A DNA stretch of 64,000 bases from Scilla litardierei. Its lineage: Eukaryota; Streptophyta; Magnoliopsida; Asparagales; Asparagaceae. The translations under genes were made by a program, and so were the position numbers. The stretch lies in assembly GCA_030789695.1 (NCBI GenBank), contig CM061139.1, forward strand, positions 195,211,641 through 195,275,640. Reading direction: 5' to 3'. Under the pieces are notes generated by a model. The model did not search any database. It saw nothing but the letters and a program-made list of their open reading frames with translations, and had not been told where the DNA came from. This document shows, in pieces, positions 46,357 through 58,599 of the stretch (its first letter is position 1; every line of letters begins with the position of its first letter).

Positions 46357-46923
46357 ATGAGTTACTACAATCAGCAACAGGCTCCCGCTGCAGGTAATTT
46401 GTTAGCCTACGATCAGTTTAATGTATAATAATTTTCATTTGTGTACGTGTTAATATATATGCTCTCAGATTATCCTGCACCGGCAGAGGGATACGCATGC
46501 GCGGCTCCCCCTCCCCCTGGATACCCGACGAAGGATGAGGCTGCTTTCCCTCAACAGGTTCCAGTTCATGAGACCAAGTCACGTGACAGTGGTGATGACA
46601 GTAGTTTCTGGGAAGGATGGTAAGCACGTGCTTATATTTTATTTTATCTTTTGATACATTGGAAAGCATTTTTTAAAGCCTGCACTGGGCCTCCATCCCT
46701 CGCCTAATAGGAGTGAGTGAGGAGATGGTGTCAGCCAAGCTTTGATGTTCAATAGAAATGCAACCCTTTTTCCTTCTTTAATAGAATTAGCTGACGTTGA
46801 TAATTAGTAGGGAAAAATTAAAGTGATGATTTTGGGCTGACTGTGCAAGGTTTATTAATTCTCTGATGATGTTTCAGCTGTGCTACATTGTGTTGCTGCT
46901 GGGTCCTGGAAACATGCTTTTAA
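46357..46923 (+). CDS. CYSTM-4: CYSTM protein with altered cysteine tail
   Basis: Exons 46357-46393, 46469-46619 and 46878-46923 encode 77 residues. The start follows CAGCAAGAAAAATGAGTTACTAC, shared with CYSTM-5 around its ATG. Exon 2 differs from the other copies by an extra Cys (GYACAAPPPPGYP) and VPVHETKSRDSGDDSSFWEG. The CYSTM tail is CCATLCCCWVLETCF: Ala to Thr and the fourth Cys of the run to Trp. Intron 2 is 258 bp, carrying about 140 bp not present in CYSTM-5. The 5'UTR is interrupted by the 7.36-kb Tat-like element and the promoter by the copia element, so normal expression is doubtful although the frame and splice sites are intact. Confidence 0.8.
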
Positions 46924-47411
46924 AGAGAAGAAACAGACGAAGCTTAGATTAATTATACACCGTGTGCTTTTCTCCTTTTGGCGAGGGTTTGATTATTACG
47001 TTGTGATGAGGTCTAGGGGTTTGCTGTCGTTGTCACTTTCTGGCTGTACTCATTGTATAATTTTTCAGTTTAATTTACAAGAAAAGGTTTCAACTTTGCT
47101 GCTGATATTTTTCTTTTATATGTAAGTTGATGAGAAGCCATTTTCATGGAAATCAATCGAAAAAAGAAAAACTAAATGAATCTTGACAGCCGAAGCATCA
47201 GCAACACAATGCAGCACATCTGATATTTTTGATTATAACAAATCTTGCAACATGTAAGTATCGCGATCATGTTGACTTCAGACGATTTATCACACCTGCT
47301 ACCTTGTTACCTTGTGTTTTCTTAATGGTCTCAAGTACCCCAACCACCAACTGCTCCTTTGTCCTTCATCTCTCTTGGCTCCAAATTCCAATCAATGTCT
47401 GCCTACAGCCT

Positions 47412-48454
47412 GCAGACTTCATGAAGGCAAAACCTAGTGAACTCTTTTACTATTGTATATGCACCATGGATTTGAGAGGTGCCGCGTTATTGGACTCTTT
47501 TATGAAGGGCTCCTACCGATGCCCAGAGTCAATTTTTGGAGACAATGTGCAACGGAGAACTCTTTGATAAGGAGCCGGATGAATCATGTGAATATTTAGA
47601 AATGGTGGCAGAGAACACACAAACTTGGGATACAACTTCAGACTTTGATATGGATGACTCATCTTCGTCACAACCGACACGATGTGGCCAATACATGTTG
47701 AAGTCCGACGATGCTATGTAAGCTCCTTTGGAGGCTATGCAAAAGAAGATTCAAGCCATGGAGCTGAGGGCAGCGAAGAATGTGGCCACAGAGCAAATTT
47801 GTACATGTGCTATTTGCGAGACCACGGCGCATGACACTACAAATTGCCCCACCATTTCAATATTGAAGTGTTGAGAGAGCCCGCCTCGGAGGTCGGCCAA
47901 TGCTTCAACTCAAATTCTTACAACCCGAATTAGAGAAATCATCCCAACTTGACTTGGAACCCACAACAACCGCAACACCAAGGGCCATCACAACCAGCTC
48001 ATCCACCATACAAAGCTCCCTCGTTCAACTATAATCATCAAGGTGGTGGATAACAAATGAAAAAAGGAGGAAGGAAGTGAGACTCGGGTATACTCAATGA
48101 ATGAAATGAATGAAACTTTGCAACAACTCATTCAAGTTCAACAAGCCCCAAGCCAACAGTTTCAATAGTTCCAAATGTTCCAACAAACTTAGAACCAACA
48201 AATGAGAGAGAACTTGGCAAGGTTGACTGTGAGTCTTGAGTAGGGAAAGCTTCCATCCCAACCAATGCCCAACCCCAACGTGAACTCTTCTTCATCCGTC
48301 GAAGGATCGATGAAGCAATGTCAATAGGTAACTACGCTGAGGAGCAGAAAAGTTTATGAAAAGATGGAGCCACCCAAAAAATCACAAGCTGAGGAGGTGG
48401 AAGATAAGGAGCAAACACCGCATGTGGTGCAAGAGGAGGCCACAGAGCGAGAGC
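47412..48454 (+). pseudogene. Gypsy (Athila-like) gag relic
   Basis: The + strand contains METMCNGELFDKEPDE, YLEMVAENTQTWDTTSDF and a zinc knuckle CAICETTAHDTTNC (C-x2-C-x4-H-x4-C), in frames broken by stops at 47719-47721, near 47870 and further on. These motifs match gag of plant gypsy elements of the Athila type. The relic starts about 260 bp after homology between the CYSTM-4 and CYSTM-5 3' flanks ends. It is interrupted at 48455 by a solo LTR. Confidence 0.7.
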
Positions 48455-48459
48455 ACAAG

Positions 48460-48876
48460 TGCAATACCTCGTGTTCATATATACGTGTATATGTACGTAT
48501 TTTTGGACGTATTTGTACGTATGAAATTTTTAGGTATTTCTATGAATTTTTCCTAATTTTTGTAATGATAAAATTATTTTTAAATAATTTTTAAACACCA
48601 TTTGAATTTAAAATAAATAATGTAATTGGATGAATACTTGTATATAAGAGAGTATATTGTATAAAAGTGTGTACACCTATTTTTCTTAAATGAAAATTTC
48701 CAAAAATCCTAATGAAGACACATCTCCTTAATACGTGTCATTCCCTCCATAAACCCCACCTACCCTTGGGACACATGGCTTAATTAGAGATGAAGGAGGT
48801 GATGACAATGATTAAAAGAGAGATAATACAGAAGGAATAAAAAAAGGAAAGGAAAATTTTTTCCAACGATTAATTT

Positions 48877-48930
<54 letters not shown>

Positions 48931-50092
48931 CCTTGCTCCACCACTCCACCACCCTCTCATCCACTTCCACCACCCAACACCACCAGCTACTCCTCCTCTC
49001 CCACCACCAAATCAAACCTCCATTAAACCTCTTCCATAACAAACTCCAAACTACTTCAAAATCTCTCATTCACCATTAATGCCAAATACCACCAAACTCA
49101 AAATATTTGAAGAGTGAGCTTGAAGAGAAGAAAGATTAAAGTCTTCAAGGAGAAGAAGGGCCAAAGAATTGAAAGGAGGAGATAATTAAGGTAGGATTTC
49201 TAACACTTGTAGTAGGATTAGTTTTAGGGTTGTTCTTGTAGAATTTCTAACATTTTAGTAGGATTTGAGACATTAGCTCTCCATTTTGATGTTGCTGGAA
49301 TTTGAAACAGATTCTCATGCTTCTTGTTTTGCTTTTATGTCCTAACTAGAACTAAGATTGAACTGAAATTTTTTTGGTAAGGGTATTAAGTTATTAGCTA
49401 CAACTTTCTTGTTGAAATATTTTTCAAATACGAACTGCAATGATGGATAAAAATTATATCTTTACTTCATGTCAAATTCAGTCAGTTTCAGACCCAGGTT
49501 GCTGCAGAGGCCACGGTTTTCTTTGTAGTTATGCAAATTGAATGTTCTTGGTCAATCTGGAAAGATAACATCTCAATTTACAACTTTCACTTGGGTCACG
49601 CTGTGACGTGTCCCACCTTGTGGTTTCAGGTCCGGTTTAATAGCAGAAGTTATGTCGGGGAATTGGAGTAATGAAGCTTACGTGAATGTTGTGTACTTGA
49701 GAATGGGGTTGGTGGGTGAGATGGGAGTGAGAATGCGTTGTACCTTTTGGGTTTTGTTTGGTGAGAGTGGTAAGGTGATGTATATGAGATTTTGTACACG
49801 AGGATACTGTAAAGAAAGATATGATGTAATATTGATGATGTATAAATAAAATCAATCAGTTTCCATTGGTGTCTTTTGATTATTTCTCTATTGTTCATGT
49901 GTTGTCTGTGTTGTCTGTTTGTTTGGAGCATTGTCTATAATTCCTAGCACGTGCGTAGTGGCCTGCGGAGTTTTCTGTTCCGAGCAGTACTTCTCTTCTC
50001 TCTCCTCGTTTTTCTTCTTCACACATGTAGTTTCGGAAATACCTTATACGGATTCGTACTTATCGGGTATCCTGAGGAATCAGGTCGTGACA
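48460..50092. mobile_element. Solo LTR (1633 bp) inside the gypsy relic
   Basis: Starts TGCAATACCTCG and ends AGGTCGTGACA, with a perfect 5-bp duplication ACAAG (48455-48459 and 50093-50097). The coding frame on the left (ending ...TEREHK) continues directly on the right (REDNIHG...), proving the insertion point. There is no internal domain, so the element was reduced to one LTR by recombination. It contains a (CT)n run. Confidence 0.82.
48881..48927 (+). repeat. (CT)n microsatellite
   Basis: About 23 CT units inside the solo LTR. The Arg/Glu-repeat ORF on the opposite strand is an artefact of it. Confidence 0.95.
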
Positions 50093-50580
50093 ACAAGCGA
50101 GAAGATAACATCCATGGAGCCCAAGCCATATTCCACTCTGATGACATATCCTCACAGACTCTTTCCACCGACGAAGGAAAGTATCAAGCAGAAATCAGGG
50201 AGATTTTCAACGTTGCCAAATTAACATACACCTACTTGATGCTATCAATCAAATTCCTACTTATGTGAAATTTCTAAAGGATTTGTGCGCCATAAAAAGG
50301 AATTTGAATGTTAATAAAAAAAGCTTTCTTGACAAAGCAAGTGAGCTCAATTGTTCAATACAACACTCTCTTAAAATTCAGAAACCCAAGATCCCCTACA
50401 ATCACATGCACAGTAGGAACCAAAAGGATAGGTCAAGCTCTTTTAGATTTGGGGTCAAGTGTTAATATTTTACCGTACCGGCCTTTCTTCAACTAGGATT
50501 GGGTGTATTTAAAAAGCGTGCCAGTTGTTTTACAACTAGCGGATATGAGTGTGAAGATTCCTGCTTATTTTCTTTTTAGT
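50093..50580 (+). pseudogene. Gypsy (Athila-like) gag-end and protease relic
   Basis: Continues the relic left of the solo LTR. MKFLKDLCAIKRNLNV, then in a shifted frame FLTKQVSSIVQYNTLLKF and IGQALLDLGSSVNILPY match the conserved stretch before and at the protease of Athila-type elements, with LLDLGSSVN as the LLDxGA-like active-site region. Frameshifts and a stop at 50494-50496 show decay; QLADMSVKIPAY follows in frame after it. Reverse transcriptase is not found. Confidence 0.7.
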
Positions 50581-50639
50581 GTAGGTTTGGCTTTGTTTCT
50601 TCACCTGCTTTAACCCGATACCTCAAGTACTTCTCAACC

Positions 50640-52826
50640 GTTGATCTGATGAATGAAGGGTGGATCTACAATGACCTATGGGGGCTGACCTAATTAAAAG
50701 GAGGAACAGATGAAGTGGCACAATAATCTTTATTCCCTCATCTTTCAATCACAAAAGAAGAAGTCTTGGAGAAGATAAGAACTCAAGGAGAAGAAGTTAG
50801 GAATCATCTCAAAATGGTATTCCTTTGTATTAAAGTTTTCATTTTTATTTGTTTTCTTGATCCTAACTATTTGTATGAACCATTTGATAACATTTTTAGA
50901 AATGAAAATGATGCCTTGTTTTCCATAAGTGGCTAAGTTTCTTTTGTGTGTTCATAAATGAATGATGTTTGTTCAAGCTTGGGGATGTTAACTCTTGCAC
51001 ATTTTATTTGTTATTGTGGATGAATATTTGAGATCTATGTTAGTTCTTGGAACCCTAATGGAAAATCCATAGAGAGGAACAATCCTAGAGGACCCTCTTT
51101 ATCATGCTTAATGTTATTTTCTTATAGAATCATCCACACTCTTTATTGTACACCAAAGGTTTGTTTAAATGACAAATCATCCAATCATTCACTTCATAGC
51201 CAGATGAGAGATTGTAGTTATTCAAGATTGATCCATAAGTTATACAACATCATGAATCCATGGACACACATGCTTCTCAGCTTTGAGTTCTCTCCATCTT
51301 CACTCCTTATTTGCATTACTTGCTGCCATTCTTAGCATAAAAATCACCCAATCAATTCTCACCTTCAAAGGGTGGTATTGTCGCATTACTGTAGCTATTT
51401 ATCAAATCACTGTCGGGTGTAAACGACTTGTCCTTGAGATCAACCCTAGGCTCACGAGGAATTACTACATGTCGACCTCCTATACTTGGGAGTTAGCTCG
51501 TGCATTATTTTACCATAACCACATCATCACGACCAATGTCTCCACATGTCAAACTACCATTATCATCACCGAACCATACCAACGTCGTTGTTAACATCTC
51601 CATCTGTTAAACTACCACCGTTGTGGTTACCATCACCATATTCTCCACCTGCCCGATTACCACTATCTCTACCACCGCCATCAACGTCATCTTTGCTTGT
51701 CGAGCACCTACCACTACGGTTTTCTCTTGCTAAACCGTCATTGTTGCTATCAAACTGCTTACGCCACCATTATCGCTTTCGCCACTGTCTCTACATGTCG
51801 GTATTAAGATATTGACTCTCACACCGTGTAGTTTTGATGATGAACAAATGTTGCATCTTATATATACGAGTGCGGGAGCTTAAGACAAATCAAATGTAGC
51901 ACTCAAGCGATTAGTGATGAGCTCAAAAAGGTCATGGATCAATTGGAGCAAAACAAAACCTTGAGAAGTCAAGAATGCATCAAACGGTCTTTATTGTAAT
52001 AATATAGTTGGTGTATTTTTAATTCTTTGTCCTAGCTTGTTATGACCTTGCTAGAAGCTCTCTCACTTAGGAACACACCAAAAATGATTTAAAAACATTT
52101 TAAAATGTTTTCCTAAGTTTTTAAAGAAAATACTCGTGTATCTATAAAGGAGTCGACTACTCTTTGAATAGGAGCCGACTACTTTGAACTGGGAGAAATT
52201 AGGTTTGCTATGTCCCTGAATATAGTCGACTACAATAGGAACATGAGTCGACTATAGTTGTTTGGGGAGTTGACTACAATTTGTACTATAGTCGACTACT
52301 GATGACCTGGCAGCCCATAACATTTGAATTTCTGCCCATTTTTCTGCTCGTTGGAGGGGCATTTTGGTCTAATTTTTGGACCCGGATGTTTCTCTATAAC
52401 TGCAGGTGTATTACTGGAGTTATGGTTATTATTATTGATCGATCATATTTCATAAGTGAAAAATAGTTTTCAAATAGAAAAGATTCTAAGCAAAAATGTG
52501 TTCTTTCTTAGGCCTATGTTTTAAAGATTTCTTAAATCCTTTAGCCAAAGTTTTCTAATTCAAAAGCATTCATTTTCAAAATCTATTAGAGATCAACACT
52601 ATAGCGGACACATCCACTAGCTTCAAGAAAGGCTATAGGTAAAAGTGTAATCTTTTCATTGGTAAGGAAAATCCGTAATTGTGTGAGGTGACAAGTTTTC
52701 TCTTGAGAAGAGGAGTGTTGAAAGAAATTCCTTTTGGGAGGGGGTGTTGTAAGTTGTAACTATTTGGGAAATAGATAGTAGATTTAGCTGGTGACTGGAT
52801 GTAGGAAGCCCGAACCTAGGATAAAC
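50640..52826. other. Unclassified repeat-like DNA before CYSTM-5
   Basis: No gene recognised. Around 50700-50830 there is an LTR-like leader. 51540-51790 is a stretch of ACCATCACC-type codons without a family match. 52150-52300 is a palindrome-rich block with GTCGAC. Homology with the CYSTM-4 upstream flank begins at about 52827. Confidence 0.4.
52150..52300. repeat. GTCGAC palindrome-rich block
   Basis: Four exact AGTCGACTA-type sites plus variants GCCGAC and GTTGAC in about 150 bp, each followed by TAC or TAT. No coding content. Confidence 0.7.
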
Positions 52827-53403
52827 ATGGTGTTGCAATATTCCAAGGAATACAATCCTTTGTAATGCTTCCCTGTTCTTCCTAACTAACCAGCACACCA
52901 ACAACCTTCCACTTCATTTCAGTTGATCTAAATGCCAGCCTAAATCCATTTCCAAGTCCCCTTTTATTCCTCCAAAGGATTATGCATGCGCATAGCCTAC
53001 CATTTCAGCCCTTAACATCCATAATTAGACTTGGTCCAATCATTTTCTCATAATTAGACCAACAAATCATTAAAAAAAACCCCAATGACTTGTCGGTCTT
53101 CAAAGTCAAAAGCTACAACGTTAGCCACCCAATAATTCCCATATTTTTTTTTGACATACGTTAGCAGCCTTAATTAGACCAATTGCAGTACCCCTTCATT
53201 TTCATTCTACCAATACATCATCACCATTAATATTACTATAAATTTACATAGTATAATTAGAAGACGTCTCTAATTTGCAGCGTGCAGCTAGCCCGGCTTC
53301 TTTGACCCCAAGCATTGACGCAGAAAAATCTTTGGTGCCCTTTTTCGTCTCTTCTTCCTCCTCCAACTCCCTGCACTATGCAAAACCTCCCCCTTTGAGC
53401 CTC

Positions 53404-53412
53404 TATATAAAT
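53404..53412 (+). promoter_or_regulatory. CYSTM-5 TATA box
   Basis: TATATAAAT about 120 bases upstream of the ATG, in a proximal promoter (about 53300-53500) shared with CYSTM-4. Confidence 0.7.
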
Positions 53413-53529
53413 CCCACCTCTTCGTTTGTACACTTCATATCTTATTACACTCAACTCAACCCATCATCTCTAGATCTTCAGACCCCCTTGAAATCAATCA
53501 GCTTCTGTTTTAGTTTCTCAGCAAGAAAA

Positions 53530-53956
53530 ATGAGTTACTACACTCAGCAACAGGCCCCCGCTGCCGGTAATTAATTTGTCAGCCTACGAATTTATTATAT
53601 AATAATTTTCATTTGTGGGTTCATATAAGGAGATTGATCTTATGATCCATATCTATGCTCTCAGCTTACCCTACCCCAGGGCAGGCTTATCCTGCACCGG
53701 CGGAGGGATACGTGGCTCCCCCTCCCGCTGGGTACCCGACGAAGGACGGCGCTGCCTACCCCCAGCAGGCCCCGGTGGAGACCAAGTCACGTGACGGTGA
53801 CGACAGTAGTTTCTGGGAAGGATGGTAAGCACGTTGATAATTAGTTAAGAGAAATTAAAATGATGATTTTGGGCTGACTGTGGGGGTTTATTTATCTGAT
53901 GATGTTTCAGCTGTGCTGCGTTATGTTGCTGCTGTGTCCTGGAAACGTGCTTTTAA
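53530..53956 (+). CDS. CYSTM-5: cysteine-rich transmembrane module protein
   Basis: Exons 53530-53566, 53665-53824 and 53911-53956 encode 80 residues. The start follows CAGCAAGAAAA. The N-terminus MSYYTQQQAPAA is followed by a Pro/Tyr/Gly-rich linker and VETKSRDGDDSSFWEG, then the full tail CCAALCCCCVLETCF. It is the intact partner of CYSTM-4: both share promoter, exon 1, the DSSFWEG variant, intron positions and 3' flank. No insertion lies between its TATA box and stop, which makes it the best reference for what CYSTM-4 looked like before the retroelements arrived. The predicted product is a small membrane-tail protein of the stress-associated CYSTM family. Confidence 0.93.
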
Positions 53957-54388
53957 GGAGAGGAAACGGATGAAGCTTCAATTAGTTATATACAGTGTGC
54001 TTAAATCACAGTGATCTCCATTAAATATTGTTGGTGTTTGTTTCTTTTGGCGAGGGTTTGATTATTACTTTGTGAGGAGATGTAGGGTTCATTGTACGAT
54101 TATTCCGTTTCATAAGAAAAGTTTGAACTTTGTTGCTGATCATTTTTGTTTTATGTAAGTCGATGAGAAGCCATTTTCATGCACTTCGTGATGCATTGAA
54201 CTTTGAACCCAATACTTTTATAGACACACAAAGTCAAGTTTGACACCTGATGTCTCTCAACTTTGACCTGATCAAAGGCAAAAAGAACGATCAATGGGAG
54301 CCTAAAAATATAATCAATTCACCTGATGTCCATACTAATTTTTCTCCCATTCATCTACAAGTTGTGTTTTTACCAAATATAATCATTC

Positions 54389-54857
54389 TGTTGTAAACCA
54401 TGGCGGCTACGGAACCCCGTAGCCCTGTATTTATAGTAATAGGGTTACATAATGGGTGGATACCCACTAACGGGTTGGGCCTCCAAAGCCCGTTTATAAC
54501 ACTTCCCCTTATCCATCCATTGTTGTAAGCCGTGATGAACGCTTCAGGGTTCATGGAGCTTATCTGATCATGGGTATATGGATACTTCTGGATCCCAAGT
54601 TTAAGAGTACTTGCCTCGTTAAAACCTTTGCCGAGGAAAACCCAGTGGGAAAAACCAATGGCTAAGGGAAAAGAGTACAAGTCTCTGTAACTTCCCCTGA
54701 TCGATGGATATCACTAGAGGTGGATACTTCTGGATCCTAAGTTAGGGATAACTGCCTCGTTAAAACCTTTAGCTATGGAAAACCCAGTGGGAAAAACCAA
54801 TAGCCAAGGAAAAAGAGTACAGTTTCCGTAACTTCCCCTGATTAGTGGAAGTATTTG
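54389..54857 (-). mobile_element. Truncated relative of the CYSTM-3 intron element
   Basis: The 113-bp LTR (54389-54501) is identical to those at 23908 and 30142, but inverted. It is followed by the 3' internal region with two of the ~142-bp repeats. Homology stops abruptly at about 54857 inside a repeat unit (GGAAGTATTT). The other LTR and interior are missing. It begins about 430 bp downstream of the CYSTM-5 stop. Confidence 0.88.
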
Positions 54858-57030
54858 ACGTTTATGTGACATAAAGTCACATCAAAAGGAAGCATTTTTG
54901 CTATTTATAGAAAAAAGAAAGTCTGCACCGTAATGAGTGCGGTGCAGATAGTCAAGCTCTAAACTTTAGTCTGAGTTCATTTTGATCATAACTCTTGTGT
55001 TGTCCAACCCTACCAAATGTTGACGTTCATAGAATTTAATCTCCCATGGTTCCTACTCTATCCATCCCAAGTAAACATCACATTCATTGAGCATTACTCT
55101 GCTGCTTTCTTGATATGAGAATAAAATAAATAAATAAATTATATGGTCGGGTTTGTCAATTTCGATAATGTAAATGCATTAAAATAAAACTGGTTTTGCT
55201 AATCCCAATTAATTTTAACTTGTTAAATCAATGGCCAAGAACATTGTAGGATACGAAACTACGTGGAAAACACTAGAGGTGATGAATGATATTTTATGAA
55301 ATTGAAAAGGAAATTTCACATAATTAAAATCCATATGCAACCAAGAGTGCGGAAATGATGTATACCATTATTCGGATTCCTCTGAGTCAAATCCCGACTC
55401 CCATGAAATCATACTCCAGCAACCCATTAGTATACCACTAGTGATTAGTGATCCACTATTACACTCTTACCAAAACCGATAAGAGTAAATCCAATACAAC
55501 TTATCACCACTTCCCACAACCCGGGAATAATCCACTCTCACAAACCAAGAGTAATTCTTACGAGAGAAAAAGAGAAATTTAAATGAAATATTCAATATTA
55601 GACAGATACACGATCATATGCCTTGATTAATCTTACTATGAAGTGAAGCAAAGAGGACTACGTGATGTGCTCTAATATAAGAGATGAGAGCACTTACTGC
55701 TTGTCCAAGAATGAAGCAATGAATGCTTGAAAGTATGAGCTTGAATGCTTGATGACAAGTGTAGAAGACGAGGACTTGAATGCTTGATGGAGCTTTGAAT
55801 GCTTTGCAATAAATTCAAAATGCTTCTAAGTATTTCCTAGAGTTCTAAATTCAATGCAACAAGTCCCTATTAATAGCACCTAAAAATCTCACCAAATCTC
55901 TCGACAAATCTCCAGCATTAAATGCTGAAAAAAGCATGTAACAGGCATAAATCCAAGTCACCAGTCGACTGGAGAAGACGCACCAGGTGCCTGGGGTACT
56001 ATGCTGACACAGTCATAAATGCAGTCTAACGGCTAGTCGACAGACATCTGCTGAAGGGTTCCCAGACGTCTGTGATACTGTCCAGGCGTCTGGCTATACA
56101 ACATCGGACGTCTTAAAAGTCAGGCCAATGGAAAATGGTTACTGGAATTTTTGGCAAAAAATACTAGACGTCTGAAGAAGGGGTACCAAACGTCTGAGAG
56201 ACTGTTCATGCATCTGGCTCTACGACATCAGATGTCTTAACAGTCGGGTCAGAAGAGAATCAAGTTACTGGAAATTCTGACGAAAAATACCAGACGTCTG
56301 TCCAACTGTGCAGACGCCTAGGAAGAGACTATCAGACGTCTGTCCTAACTGGGTTTCTACGGCATCTTAAAACATGCACACCAGACGTCTAGTTAAGACT
56401 GGAAGCTAAGGTTTGGGCTGAAAGCCTATCTAACCCTTTAGGATCAACACATGAATGATATTAAGTGTTGTGTGTGACAAGTAAGTGCTTCTAATACGAC
56501 AATTCAATGCTTAACATTCTAATTCGATAAAGAAGTAAAGAAATGGAAGGTTTACATATTAATCACCTTCACTTCCTATTAAATTTCTTGAAGTCTTCTA
56601 TTTGATCCTTTAAGTGCATCTCTCGATTTCCTCATGTCATCACTTCGAATCATCGTCGCATTAGATAAAGCTTGATCTACATTTGGCGATGCTTTTCATT
56701 TACTACAAAACAGGGAGTTAGTCACAATTAATTATGTTTGCTCATCATCAAAACCAAATTGGGGATCCAATACTCAACATTCTCTCCTTTTTGACGATGA
56801 CAAATAAACAAAAACAAGAAATAATAATTGTGCTGAAAATAAATACATACTCCTCCTGCATTGATGCCAATCAAGTTAGTCCAAATAATCATATATAATT
56901 TGAGGCATTAGTGTATAGTAGAAGTGAGTGTATCACATGGCATGGGGTATTTTAGGAAATCGTTGACATATGGAAGTAGTAATTAAATTCCAAAACACCG
57001 TTTAAATAATAACAGGTCTATCGGTCAAAC
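54858..57030. repeat. Unclassified repeat with GACGTC block
   Basis: AT-rich DNA without genes. A short hairpin CTGCACCG-CGGTGCAG lies at 54923-54947. A block at 55960-56395 holds six exact GACGTC sites (mostly CAGACGTCTG) and about five one-base variants. I found no terminal repeats and cannot name the class. Confidence 0.4.
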
Positions 57031-57517
57031 GGATGCGAATCCGATTTGTAATTAGAAACCTACAACACCCGCTACCCGCTTCCGCTTATGGCTGTCCGAT
57101 CAAGGCAGTGAATCACTCGATGCATGCCACATGGCTTCGCGCTTCTCATAGCTCCGAATCCGCATCGAGTTCGATTGCCACCTTCGGATCTCGGCGGGGG
57201 GCTAGATCGCGCCGCGTGGCACTACTGGCGATCCCCGCTGCCGCATCATCACATGATGTGCACGTGGCTTCTCCTTGCTGGGCTTTGCCCGAGTTAGGGG
57301 GCTTCGCTCCGCTGGGCCACCCGAGGCCCAACTCGTTGGGTTTAATCTGTAGGTTATTTTACGGTAGTAATAAAATCCGAATTAAATAACTCATAGGCTG
57401 GGCTTGTTTAAACATTGTTTCGGGCTTCTAAAAATCTCCAAAAAATCTCTTAAAAATCCAGATAAATCCAAGATTCATTCCGAGATATCTTTGACGGTCT
57501 TACATCACAATTTTCAA
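57031..57517. other. GC-rich patch next to assembly gap
   Basis: About 57060-57340 is GC-rich, with a 118-codon + frame and no family resemblance. CTTCGCTCCGCTGGGCC here resembles GCTTCGCCCTCCCTAGCGGGG at 59288. It may be part of a repeat that caused the gap. Confidence 0.3.
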
Positions 57518-58017
57518 NNNNNNNNNNNNNNNNNNNNNNNNNNNNNNNNNNNNNNNNNNNNNNNNNNNNNNNNNNNNNNNNNNNNNNNNNNNNNNNNNNN
57601 NNNNNNNNNNNNNNNNNNNNNNNNNNNNNNNNNNNNNNNNNNNNNNNNNNNNNNNNNNNNNNNNNNNNNNNNNNNNNNNNNNNNNNNNNNNNNNNNNNNN
57701 NNNNNNNNNNNNNNNNNNNNNNNNNNNNNNNNNNNNNNNNNNNNNNNNNNNNNNNNNNNNNNNNNNNNNNNNNNNNNNNNNNNNNNNNNNNNNNNNNNNN
57801 NNNNNNNNNNNNNNNNNNNNNNNNNNNNNNNNNNNNNNNNNNNNNNNNNNNNNNNNNNNNNNNNNNNNNNNNNNNNNNNNNNNNNNNNNNNNNNNNNNNN
57901 NNNNNNNNNNNNNNNNNNNNNNNNNNNNNNNNNNNNNNNNNNNNNNNNNNNNNNNNNNNNNNNNNNNNNNNNNNNNNNNNNNNNNNNNNNNNNNNNNNNN
58001 NNNNNNNNNNNNNNNNN
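57518..58017. other. Assembly gap, 500 N
   Basis: Exactly 500 N, so the length is probably conventional. Frames crossing it are meaningless. Confidence 0.99.
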
Positions 58018-58200
58018 CGTTTGCTGAGTTTACATGCCATTTATTTACAAGTTTACCGTTTAATTGTTTTCCGACGGTGAGGACTGGAGAGGGAGACGGC
58101 GACGATGCTGATCGACGCGTAATCACAGTAATTCAAAGGAATCCTAACCTATGAGTCCGAGTTGTGGAAAGCATACCGTAATTTTGAAGGACATGAAATT

Positions 58201-58204
<4 letters not shown>

Positions 58205-58238
<34 letters not shown>
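58205..58238 (+). repeat. (GA)n microsatellite
   Basis: Seventeen GA units shortly after the gap. Confidence 0.95.
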
Positions 58239-58240
<2 letters not shown>

Positions 58241-58493
58241 CCCCGGGAGAGGGCGAGATCAGGGGAGAGAGGAGGAGCATGAGGTATTCCTCCACGATCC
58301 ACGCAAAGACCATGGCTGGGGTGAAAATGCTGACATGGCGTCAGACACGCTAAGCATACTTTCTTTTCCCAAACGCTTTTGGTTTACAAACTACATGCCG
58401 TCCAAAAAATTATACGTGAAACCAATAAACTTTAAACAGTCCACCATACAAACTTCCATTTATTGTCGGTTCTGGTCCATCAACAAGCACAAA

Positions 58494-58580
58494 GGGGTGG
58501 TGGCGCAGTTGGCTAGCGCGTAGGTCTCATAGCTAATTTGAGTTATCCTGAGGTCGAGAGTTCGAGCCTCTCTCACCCCA
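58494..58580 (+). tRNA. tRNA-Met (CAU), elongator, with 13-nt intron
   Basis: A 7-bp acceptor stem (GGGGTGG with TCACCCC), D arm GGCGCAGTTGGCTAGCGC, anticodon loop CTCATAA and T arm GAGAGTTCGAGCCTCTC match plant elongator tRNA-Met. An intron GCTAATTTGAGTT (58532-58544) lies one base 3' of the anticodon, the canonical site. Mature length is 74 with discriminator A. CAA motifs occur just upstream, a common plant tRNA start context. No T-run follows until six T at 58689-58694. Confidence 0.96.
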
Positions 58581-58599
58581 TTAAAACGAGAGCAACTGT

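Noticed and set aside
48812..49069. 85-codon frame with Arg-Glu repeats
   Set aside because: Translation of the (CT)n microsatellite within a solo LTR.
57404..58126. Long frames across the gap
   Set aside because: They consist of N and have no sequence support.
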